Of a stretch of DNA of 11,525 bases, positions 1-5,684 are shown piece by piece; the stretch's first letter is position 1; each line of letters opens with the position of its first letter. The notes beneath the pieces are model-generated. The model was not told the origin of the DNA, did not search any database, and worked only from the letters and a program-made list of their open reading frames with translations. The DNA is from Lentisphaeria bacterium UBA1776 (GTDB lineage: Bacteria; Verrucomicrobiota; Lentisphaeria; Victivallales; Victivallaceae). The position numbers and the translations under genes are program-made. The stretch is taken from contig DCGO01000097.1 in the NCBI GenBank assembly GCA_002314605.1, forward strand, positions 41,043-52,567, given 5' to 3'.

Positions 1-73
1 CTCAAAATCCCATTTTGCATCTTTTTCCCCATTGTCTCACAAATCCGTCCGTTTGAATTTTTAGAGGGACCCT
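1..73. other. Short 3' flank of the LamG gene, no supported gene
   Basis: AT-rich stretch after the stop codon of the LamG-domain gene. AGGGACCCT at 64-72 is a short palindrome beside the stop codon, but there is no convincing hairpin plus T-run terminator. On the minus strand an ATG at 32-30 opens a frame (MGKKMQNGIL) that runs off the window. It lacks a good ribosome binding site, so it is only a possible next gene. Confidence 0.3.
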
Positions 74-1408
74 TTACTTTGTCCGGACGCCGTATTCCAG
101 ACAGTCGATCACCTTGCCGTTCCGGATGAAACGGAAGGAAACGCACTGCCGTTCCTTCAGCGGGTGACGGGTAAAGTAATCCGCCGTATTCAGGGACCCG
201 GTGCGGGTGAAAACGCCGTACTGTTTCCCGGTGCGGCCCTCGATCTCAAGCGAGACCCCCGCAGCCTTTTTCGCCCGGACCGAATATACTTTTTTCGTCA
301 GATCGAAGGCTTCAAAAAAGTTGATCCGGGGCGCATTGTCGTCAAAGACCAGTTGAGAGAAACCGTTCAGATCGTACTTGCCGCAGCGGATATTGAAGAG
401 CACGGCCTTGCCGGACAGCACTTCTTTCAGCGGGACTTCCAGCGCAAATTTTCCGGGAGCCTTCGCCGTCATGGGCTTCAGGAGTTCTTTGCCGCCGGGT
501 GCTGATTGGAAGACCGCCTCCGCCTTTTCCCCTGCGAGAACCGGACAATCCAGTGTCACATAGAGTTTCTGCGCATCCCTGCCAAGAGTATAACGGGCTT
601 TGTCCAGGACGATCTCCCTGGTGACCTTATCGGAAAGGCCGATTCCGGTAAAGGCATCCCTGAAATTTCCCAGCGTGATCTTCTGGACAGGCAAAGTGCC
701 CGGAGTTTCGGCGAGATACAGTTCGGCGATTTCCCCCTGGCTCAAAACCTCATCGAAAAGTTTGAACTCATCCACCAGCGAGAGGCGCCCTTTCCCCCTG
801 AGCAGGATGGAGCCGGCATTTTCCCCGATGACGAACTCCTTCGTTCCGGGATCCGGCAGCGCGGCGGAAACTTTCACTTCGGAAAAGAGTCTGCCGTCGC
901 AGAAAAACTTCTGCATTCCCTTGTCCCAGGTACAGACTATGTGGTGCCATTCCCCTTTCTGAAAATGCTTTGCCCCGAAAGCGCACCGGATCCAGTTGGG
1001 ATTCGCTCCGCGCATGAAGAAAACGCTGTCGGCTTCGTGGTACTTGTAGAGAAGGAAGCTTTCTTTATTATTTCCCGCGCTGAAGAAGGAGGCAAAAAAT
1101 CCGCTGTCTTTCCCTTCCCAGTTCAACGGTTTGAACCAAAAGGACATGCTGCCCTTTTCCCAGTTGAAATTTCCGGTGCGGGTACAGGATACGCCGTAAC
1201 GCTTTCCCTCTTCATCGGTGCCGACCACCAGGGCTTTGCCCCGGACGCCCTGATCGTATTTCGCCGGGGTCCCGGGGTTGACAACGGTTCCAGGGGCGGC
1301 CTTGACGGGAGTTGTATTTTCATCAAAATTCAGGTAAAACGCCGGTTCCGCCGCCGGAACCGCCAGACAGATGCAGCCGAGGGCTGCTGCAGACAGAATG
1401 TGCTTCAT
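74..1408 (-). CDS. Secreted LamG/concanavalin A-like domain protein
   Basis: 444 residues. The N-terminus (MKHILSAAALGCICLAVPAA) is a Sec signal peptide, probably cut after Ala19 or Ala20. Residues about 24-235 have the LamG/ConA-like jelly-roll pattern: FYLNFDE near the start, GSMSFWFKPL at 86-95, GEWHHIVCTWD in the middle and LVDEFKLFDEVLSQGEI at the end, as in glycan-binding LamG domains. Residues about 245-444 are not recognised with certainty. The part around YTLGRDAQKLYVTLDCPV resembles a CBM9/DOMON-like beta-sandwich strand. The motif YGV-TRTG occurs twice, at residues 71-79 and 397-404. The start has AGGAG at 1421-1417, 8 nt upstream. It lies 18 nt behind the pseudopilin gene and is probably cotranscribed. 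No catalytic residues are evident, so a binding or surface role is inferred. A Cys at residue 12 is unlikely to be a lipobox because the hydrophobic segment continues past it. Confidence 0.8.
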   Translation of the reverse strand: MKHILSAAALGCICLAVPAAEPAFYLNFDENTTPVKAAPGTVVNPGTPAKYDQGVRGKALVVGTDEEGKRYGVSCTRTGNFNWEKGSMSFWFKPLNWEGKDSGFFASFFSAGNNKESFLLYKYHEADSVFFMRGANPNWIRCAFGAKHFQKGEWHHIVCTWDKGMQKFFCDGRLFSEVKVSAALPDPGTKEFVIGENAGSILLRGKGRLSLVDEFKLFDEVLSQGEIAELYLAETPGTLPVQKITLGNFRDAFTGIGLSDKVTREIVLDKARYTLGRDAQKLYVTLDCPVLAGEKAEAVFQSAPGGKELLKPMTAKAPGKFALEVPLKEVLSGKAVLFNIRCGKYDLNGFSQLVFDDNAPRINFFEAFDLTKKVYSVRAKKAAGVSLEIEGRTGKQYGVFTRTGSLNTADYFTRHPLKERQCVSFRFIRNGKVIDCLEYGVRTK

Positions 1409-1426
1409 CTTGCAATCTCCTTTTGA

Positions 1427-2158
1427 TTAAAAGTCGGTCCAGGGACCTTTGGTGGCCCGCCAGAAATAATAGTTGTTCGAGGGAGGGATCTCTGCGTTGC
1501 GGAGGGTCCTCACGTTTCCGGAGAGGAAAACGAAAGCGGCACTGTTCACATGCCGGTTCAGGTATCCCTGATCCCGCACCTTGGTTGCACTGGCTTCGAT
1601 CCGGTACACGGCCCCTTCTCCAAGATACATGGTTTTCGCCGGTTCCCGGAGCTGCTCCTTGACGCCGTGGAGAAACTCCGGCGCACTCTTGTCGTAGCCC
1701 ATGAGATAATTGTTCATCCCGTAATCGGTGTTGAAGGTCGTCCACCAGTTGCGCTGGAATTTATTGTCCGCCCATACCCCTTTGAACGACGGACAGACCA
1801 GGATTTTCGGGTAATATTTCAGCTCCTCATCCGCCCCGCCGGACCAGTTTGCCTTGGGAGGATTGATGTACTTGTACATGACCAGCAGAACGTGCCAGTA
1901 ATCGCTGGCGGCCACGGCCGTGCCGGACAGGGACTTGTAGCGGGACGGGACCCGCTCCACATTGAAGTCCTGACTGTAAAGACTGCAGGATGCATAGACC
2001 TGCCGCAGATTGCTGACGCAGTTTACCTGCAGGGCCTTCTGCCGGGCGTTGTTCAATGCCGGAAGAAGCATGGCCGCCAGAATGGCGATGATGGCAATCA
2101 CAACCAGCAACTCGATCAGGGTAAAACGCGGACCGCCACGAAACTGTTTATTGGACAT
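1427..2158 (-). CDS. Pseudopilin-like protein with prepilin-type N-terminal cleavage/methylation domain
   Basis: 243 residues from the chosen start. The N-terminus has a short basic leader of 11 residues, then FTLIELLVVIAIIAILAAMLLPAL, the type IV pilin/pseudopilin class III signal and membrane helix; the conserved Glu5 of the mature protein is Glu16 here. The residue before the expected cut is Arg rather than the usual Gly. The rest is a soluble domain ending in RHVNSAAFVFLSGNVRTL, which matches the RH-x-GGANFLFADGHV-like end of the large pseudopilin-like families of Lentisphaerota and Planctomycetes. The frame is open 38 codons further upstream to an ATG at 2272, but AGGAG at 2168-2164, 5 nt before the ATG at 2158, and a promoter inside the longer frame favour the short form. 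These proteins are often paired with glycan-utilisation genes; the exact role is unknown. It is first gene of a probable operon with the LamG gene. Confidence 0.85.
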   Translation of the reverse strand: MSNKQFRGGPRFTLIELLVVIAIIAILAAMLLPALNNARQKALQVNCVSNLRQVYASCSLYSQDFNVERVPSRYKSLSGTAVAASDYWHVLLVMYKYINPPKANWSGGADEELKYYPKILVCPSFKGVWADNKFQRNWWTTFNTDYGMNNYLMGYDKSAPEFLHGVKEQLREPAKTMYLGEGAVYRIEASATKVRDQGYLNRHVNSAAFVFLSGNVRTLRNAEIPPSNNYYFWRATKGPWTDF

Positions 2159-2213
2159 TTTTTCTCCTTTGCCTGACTCATCTGCCATTGGATATCCTGA
2201 ACTCTCCTGGCAT

Positions 2214-2242
2214 ATTATACCATGATCTTCTTGAGAATACAA
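2214..2242 (-). promoter_or_regulatory. Sigma70-like promoter of the pseudopilin-LamG operon
   Basis: On the minus strand TTGTAT (2242-2237) and a perfect TATAAT (2219-2214) are separated by 17 nt. The expected transcript start near 2207 gives a leader of about 50 nt before the ATG at 2158. TTCTTGAGAA (2228-2237), an inverted repeat with a 2-nt centre, sits in the spacer, and GGATATCC (2190-2197) lies just downstream. Either could bind a repressor, but this is inference. Confidence 0.55.
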
Positions 2243-2311
2243 ACATTTCCGACGGCAAAAATAACTTAACATTTGTAACAGAATTCAAGAAAAAAGAGCG
2301 TGTTCGAGGCG

Positions 2312-2328
2312 GAAAAATGGAATTTTTC
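2312..2328. repeat. 17-bp AT-rich inverted repeat behind the lacI-type gene
   Basis: GAAAAAT-GGA-ATTTTTC is a perfect 7-bp inverted repeat with a 3-nt centre, 24 nt past the stop codon of the LacI-type gene. In the minus-strand transcript it could act as a weak terminator ending in a U-run. It could equally be an operator for the pseudopilin promoter about 70 nt further on. Confidence 0.4.
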
Positions 2329-2351
2329 AGGCAGAGCAGGCCGCGATGCGG

Positions 2352-3317
2352 TCACCCCTCCGCCCGGCGGATGCTGGCCCGTTCGATCAGCTGGTAGGGG
2401 ATGCGGATATCTTTGGTGATCTTTTCCTTGTTCATCAGTTTTGTCAGCATTTTCACTCCTTCTTCGGCAAGGCGTCCGAAATCCTGCCGGAGGGTGGTCA
2501 GGGGCGGATTCATGAATTCACTGTGGCCATCCCACTCCAGCCCGAGGACGGCAATGTCCCCGGGGATCGATTTCCCCAGCTTCCGGAGGCACTCGAGGAG
2601 CCGGAATGCATTGTCTTCGTTGGCGTGAAAGACCCCGTCGGCTCCCAGACCGGCCGCCCGGGCCATATCCTCCTCAAGACGTCCTCCCGGAGTCCATACC
2701 GGCAGGAGCCCCCCGTCATAAATATCATGTTCCCGGCAGAAATCGCAGTAGGCCTTCACCCGTTCCGCCCGGCAGACATTTTCTTCCGAAGGGTCCGGCG
2801 GCACCCAGAATGCGATCCGGCGGCACCCGGAACGGTACAGAAGCTCCATCCCGGTGCGGACCCCCTGCGTCTCATCCATGGCGACCTTGTGGATATTCTC
2901 GAGGCAGTTGGACTTGGCATTGATGCAGACCACCGGCAGCGCATGATCCCGGGGAAACCTTTTTTCGAACCCGGCGTTCCAGACGGTGCAGAAGAGACCG
3001 TCGAACAGAAAATCGCTGATGTTGCCGATGTCCGACTCGGTAATGATGTAGCTGCAGAAACCTTTCCTGCGCAGTTCCTGCTGCAAATGCCAGATCAGCA
3101 TGGCCAGATACCCGGAAACCACTCCGCCGGGGACCACCATCGCCACATTGCCGGTCCGATGGTCCGGCAGGCGGTAGTGGTTCAAACTGGCGAACCGCTG
3201 GATCTTCTTCCGCAATTCCGGGCTGACCCCCGGACGTCCGGACAGGGCCCGCAGAACCGTTACCTGGGAGACGCCCAGTGCTGCGGCGATTTTCCGCAAG
3301 GTCATTTTTTCACGCAT
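2352..3317 (-). CDS. LacI/PurR-family transcriptional regulator
   Basis: 321 residues, close to the usual 330-340. Residues 6-49 are the LacI-type helix-turn-helix. TLRKIAAALGVS leads into the recognition helix QVTVLRALSGRPGVS, which differs from the common TVSRAL by a Leu at the Ser position, and then ELRKKIQRFASLNHY. From about residue 57 (VAMVVPGG) it has the periplasmic-binding-protein-like effector domain. Late landmarks are DGVFHANEDNAFRLLECL, IPGDIAVLGLEWDG and the PPLTTLRQDFGRLAEEGVKML segment typical of the family. The start at 3317 has GGAG 10 nt upstream; Met5 is an alternative with a poorer site. It lies 32 nt downstream of the CBM9-like gene, so the two are probably cotranscribed, and 193 nt ahead of the pseudopilin start. 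It likely represses some of these neighbours until a sugar or glycan fragment binds; the ligand cannot be read from the sequence. Confidence 0.92.
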   Translation of the reverse strand: MREKMTLRKIAAALGVSQVTVLRALSGRPGVSPELRKKIQRFASLNHYRLPDHRTGNVAMVVPGGVVSGYLAMLIWHLQQELRRKGFCSYIITESDIGNISDFLFDGLFCTVWNAGFEKRFPRDHALPVVCINAKSNCLENIHKVAMDETQGVRTGMELLYRSGCRRIAFWVPPDPSEENVCRAERVKAYCDFCREHDIYDGGLLPVWTPGGRLEEDMARAAGLGADGVFHANEDNAFRLLECLRKLGKSIPGDIAVLGLEWDGHSEFMNPPLTTLRQDFGRLAEEGVKMLTKLMNKEKITKDIRIPYQLIERASIRRAEG

Positions 3318-3349
3318 GAAGGGCCGTCTCCGTCAGGGGGGGATCCTTT

Positions 3350-4003
3350 TTATTCAAAAACCAGTTCGCCGAACGCATCCGGCTGGTGGAAGCTCCCCTG
3401 GGGGAGGCGCTGCCACAGAAGCCAGTGGGGATGGCTTGACTTGTCCGCGCATTTCGTGAAATTGGTATGCCATACCTGACCGGAAAGATTCGTGTCGATA
3501 CGGGCGTATTTCACGAAAAAACTCAGCGGGATGCGGAACCCCAGGCGCCACGTCACCGGCTCCACGATCTCCGGATCGACGATCCGCGGCAGCGTGTGGA
3601 ACCGCTCGACGGTGTCCAGATCCTCCAGGGGGATATGGGAGTAGTCCTTGGTAAAAAGGTCGGCAATGTGGTACAGCAGGATGGTCCCCCCGCAGTTCAT
3701 CTCGAAATTGAAGTACTTCTTTTCCCCGGCGGGACGGACGAAAAATTCCACGCAGCTGTCCAGGCAGACCTGCTCCTGATCGTGCTGACTCCGGGCGCAG
3801 ACGTACTGATCCTGAACCAGAAAGAGCCCGTAGAGATTTTGCGCATCATAGAGCATTCGCACCTGAGTACAGGGGTGATGAGAGGAACTTTTGGGGGATA
3901 CAACTTCCAGCTTCGCCGTTTCCGCCCGGTTCCAGACGGGGTCCTCCCATTCAGCGGAAATCTTCACCGGACCGGCGGCATGTTTCACCAGATACGACTG
4001 CAT
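3350..4003 (-). CDS. CBM9-like carbohydrate-binding protein, no signal peptide
   Basis: 217 residues from the ATG at 4003, which has AGGAG 6 nt upstream (4014-4010). The frame also reaches a TTG at 4027, which is less likely. The order of motifs fits the CBM9-like/DOMON-like beta-sandwich: W19-x4-W24-N-R-A-E near the start, VRMLYDAQNLYGLFLVQD at 48-65, the DSCVEFFV strand at 82-89, then YFNFEMN (97-103) and VTWRLGFRIPLSFF later. CBM9 domains bind reducing ends of glycans, usually as part of secreted enzymes. Here the domain stands alone with no signal peptide, membrane segment or enzyme module. It shares a probable operon with the LacI-type regulator. A cytoplasmic sugar-binding or sensing role is inference. 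It ends in FGELVFE, close to the usual end of such domains, so it does not look truncated. Confidence 0.7.
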   Translation of the reverse strand: MQSYLVKHAAGPVKISAEWEDPVWNRAETAKLEVVSPKSSSHHPCTQVRMLYDAQNLYGLFLVQDQYVCARSQHDQEQVCLDSCVEFFVRPAGEKKYFNFEMNCGGTILLYHIADLFTKDYSHIPLEDLDTVERFHTLPRIVDPEIVEPVTWRLGFRIPLSFFVKYARIDTNLSGQVWHTNFTKCADKSSHPHWLLWQRLPQGSFHQPDAFGELVFE

Positions 4004-4013
4004 AAAACGCTCC

Positions 4014-4039
4014 TTCAGTTTGTGCAAAATTCAGTTTGT
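4014..4039. repeat. Perfect 10-nt direct repeat in the leader of the CBM9-like gene
   Basis: TTCAGTTTGT occurs at 4014-4023 and again at 4030-4039, 16 nt apart start to start. Both copies lie between the predicted promoter and the start codon, and the first overlaps the last base of the ribosome binding site. This arrangement suits a regulator-binding site or a leader RNA element. No function is proven. Confidence 0.6.
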
Positions 4040-4044
4040 CCATT

Positions 4045-4072
4045 ACAGTAGCACGGTTCGGAGCGTTTTCAA
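4045..4072 (-). promoter_or_regulatory. Candidate sigma70-like promoter of the CBM9-like/lacI operon
   Basis: On the minus strand TTGAAA (4072-4067) and TACTGT (4050-4045) are separated by 16 nt. A transcript would start near 4038, about 35 nt before the ATG at 4003, and so run through the direct repeat. A 6-bp inverted repeat, ATTTTC/GAAAAT (4072-4092), lies immediately upstream and is a weak terminator candidate for the preceding beta-helix gene. Confidence 0.4.
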
Positions 4073-4116
4073 TTTTCTGTCCCCCGGAAAATCAGACACA
4101 ACGATCCTGCCGCCGT

Positions 4117-5505
4117 TCACCGTCTGCGGTTGAAAGGCCCCTTGCCGGAGAAATTGAAGAATTCTTCGGCAAGCGAAGGGGACCGGAGCAGCGATCCGGA
4201 GGAACTGTCAAAAGGCATTCTGCCGGTGAAAAGATCCATGCCGATCTCAAAACACCCCCGGTCCGGCGCCGCACCGTGAAAGGGAAAGGTCACTTCCATT
4301 CCCCGGACGGCATCCACCACCCGGTCCAGTTTCAGCAGATTTTTCCTGCGGTCAAGTTTTACGACCCGGGCCGGGCGGCGGCTCGGTCCGATCCAGATCG
4401 TGTCTCCCTGCTGGATCCGGAGGAGCCCGTCCTGGGCGAAAAAGCCGGCGGAACTGACGGGGAGAATACTGGAATCGGTCACGTTTCCGGTGACTCTGAC
4501 AAGAGCCGTTCCGGTATCTTCAGGCGGACTGCCGTTCTTCAGCCGGAACCGGAACGGACGGTCCGGACGGAAGCAGGAGTCATCCGCTTCCGCAAATAGA
4601 TTGTTCCTGTATCCTGAGGGCAGGGGACCGGCGGCAGTTTGGCCGTGAACAGTATTGTGCACCACACTGGCCAGGAGAGCCGGATCGCGTTTCGCCGGGA
4701 CGCCGCCGGAGGCAAAGAGATTGCGGGAAAAGAGCACTTTATTGCGCCGGAAGAGTTCCGGATCCGGTTTGGCCCCTTTGACATACGCGCACATCCGGAT
4801 CCGCAGTTCTCCGTCCGCTGCCGGCATGGACGGGATCACTCCCTGGCCGGAAAAGAAACAGCGGAGAAATTCATTGTCCATGCTTGTCCCGTCAAATTTC
4901 ATGGAAAAGCGCGGTCCGGGGGAGAAACTGCATCCGTACCAGAGAATTTTTCCGGTATTGCGGTTTTCCCACAGAACCGCTCCCTGCGTTTGGGCAGATT
5001 CCGTCCTGCAGAAGAGAAAGACCGCCGATGTGACATGTTCACACCGGACCATGGTGCCGGTTCCGGGATCGCGCATGGCTGCATTCCGGAAAAAAAGATT
5101 GCCCGAGTTTCTGCAGTCGAGCCAGCTGCCGCCTTTGCGTCCGGAAAGAACGAGCCCGCTGATCGCCACGTTCCAGGTTCCGTTGAACCGCAACGCCGGG
5201 GCTCCTTTGCCTGGCTCAAGGACCGCTTTGCCGGCATTTCCGGCAAAGATCCGGATAGGGGCGGCGTCAAAAGCGCTTCCCCGGACCGTCAGAGTTCCCG
5301 GATAGGTGCCGTCCCGCAGAGTCAGATGATCTCCGGGTGTCAGCATCCGGGAGGCATGTTCCAGGGTTTTCCACGGTTTGCCACCTGTTCCCGGATTCCG
5401 GTCGTTGCCTTCCGGAGAGAGCACGAAATCCCGTCCGGCAAGGGGACTTGCCGGCAGCAGCCACGCGGCCAGTAGAAATATCATACATCCTGCATTGATT
5501 TTCAT
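4117..5505 (-). CDS. Secreted right-handed parallel beta-helix protein (pectate-lyase-like fold)
   Basis: 462 residues from the ATG at 5505, chosen because AGGA lies 9 nt upstream and a signal peptide follows directly (MKINAGCMIFLLAAWLLPAS, likely cut after Ala23). The frame is open 47 codons further upstream but that part is not protein-like. Residues 26-68 carry the hallmark opening of secreted beta-helix proteins: FVLSPEGNDRNPGT, KPWKTLEHAS, LTPGDHLTLRDGTYPG. Successive coils follow (about 80-330) with alternating short strands such as NVAISGLVLSG and NLFFRNAAM. The C-terminal part (about 330-460) has strand-rich segments such as QGDTIWIGPSRRPARVVKLD. The fold is shared by PL1, PL6 and PL9 lyases and many non-enzymatic surface proteins. 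No catalytic set can be assigned, so polysaccharide cleavage is possible but unproven. It is divergent from clpB and probably monocistronic, with 113 nt to the CBM9-like gene. Confidence 0.8.
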   Translation of the reverse strand: MKINAGCMIFLLAAWLLPASPLAGRDFVLSPEGNDRNPGTGGKPWKTLEHASRMLTPGDHLTLRDGTYPGTLTVRGSAFDAAPIRIFAGNAGKAVLEPGKGAPALRFNGTWNVAISGLVLSGRKGGSWLDCRNSGNLFFRNAAMRDPGTGTMVRCEHVTSAVFLFCRTESAQTQGAVLWENRNTGKILWYGCSFSPGPRFSMKFDGTSMDNEFLRCFFSGQGVIPSMPAADGELRIRMCAYVKGAKPDPELFRRNKVLFSRNLFASGGVPAKRDPALLASVVHNTVHGQTAAGPLPSGYRNNLFAEADDSCFRPDRPFRFRLKNGSPPEDTGTALVRVTGNVTDSSILPVSSAGFFAQDGLLRIQQGDTIWIGPSRRPARVVKLDRRKNLLKLDRVVDAVRGMEVTFPFHGAAPDRGCFEIGMDLFTGRMPFDSSSGSLLRSPSLAEEFFNFSGKGPFNRRR

Positions 5506-5532
5506 CCGGGAACATCCTTTCTGACGTGCCGC

Positions 5533-5560
5533 AATATAGCATTGGTATGACGGATTGCAA
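5533..5560 (-). promoter_or_regulatory. Candidate sigma70-like promoter of the beta-helix gene
   Basis: On the minus strand TTGCAA (5560-5555) and TATATT (5538-5533) are separated by 16 nt, giving a start near 5526 and a leader of about 20 nt. The first of the tandem inverted repeats (5566-5580) lies directly upstream of the -35 element, so a protein bound there could influence both divergent promoters. Confidence 0.45.
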
Positions 5561-5565
5561 ATCAT

Positions 5566-5601
5566 GTGCCAATCCGGCACTGTACTGCGCCATTCTGGCA
5601 G
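5566..5601. promoter_or_regulatory. Tandem inverted repeats, candidate enhancer sites for the sigma54 promoter
   Basis: Site 1 is GTGCC-AATCC-GGCAC (5566-5580), a perfect 5-bp inverted repeat. Site 2 is GCGCC-ATTCT-GGCAG (5587-5601), containing GCCA-TTC-TGGC. The two 15-mers match at 11 positions and their centres (5573 and 5594) are 21 nt apart, two helical turns. They lie about 87 and 66 nt upstream of the predicted clpB transcript start, the usual range for bacterial enhancer-binding-protein sites. The regulator itself is not in the window. Confidence 0.5.
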
Positions 5602-5612
5602 AGTCCCGTACC

Positions 5613-5625
5613 CCGGTTGTACCGG
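5613..5625. promoter_or_regulatory. Inverted repeat just upstream of the -24 element
   Basis: CCGGT-TGT-ACCGG is a perfect 5-bp inverted repeat with a 3-nt centre at 5619, about 41 nt upstream of the predicted clpB start. It differs in sequence from the two tandem sites and may bind another factor, such as a DNA-bending protein or a repressor. Confidence 0.35.
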
Positions 5626-5632
5626 AACAGAC

Positions 5633-5650
5633 TTGGCACGCAACATGCTA
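5633..5650 (+). promoter_or_regulatory. Sigma54 (RpoN) -24/-12 promoter of clpB
   Basis: TTGGCACG-CAAC-ATGCTA fits the sigma54 consensus YTGGCACG-N4-TTGCW. The -24 block is a full match, with GG at 5635-5636. The -12 block differs only at its first base (A for T), with GC at 5647-5648, and the invariant GG-N10-GC spacing is exact. Transcription would start near 5660, leaving a 25-nt leader with AGGAG at 5673-5677. No sigma70 promoter of comparable quality was seen on this strand. Confidence 0.7.
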
Positions 5651-5684
5651 GCACTCCTCGTAAAAAAAGAAAAGGAGAAGTACT

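Noticed and set aside
74..1408. Possible lipoprotein signal around Cys12 of the LamG protein
   Set aside because: ALGC is not a good lipobox, and the hydrophobic segment continues past the Cys to an ordinary signal-peptidase I site.
1427..2272. Longer form of the pseudopilin starting at 2272
   Set aside because: The extra 38 residues cover the predicted promoter, would place residues before the class III leader, and the inner ATG has the better ribosome binding site.
2346..3479. A 377-codon plus-strand frame over the LacI-type gene
   Set aside because: Shadow of the regulator gene. No ribosome binding site or family match, and the opposite strand encodes a complete LacI-family protein.
5542..5559. 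TTGGTATGACGGATTGCA, a second sigma54-like sequence on the plus strand
   Set aside because: GG and GC are 11 rather than 10 nt apart, the -24 block is poor, and it lies about 130 nt from clpB.
5648..5657. CTAGCACTC, resembling half of a CIRCE (HrcA) operator before clpB
   Set aside because: The required second half GAGTGCTAA is absent at the 9-nt spacing, so only a chance half-site remains; the GC of this stretch is explained by the -12 element.
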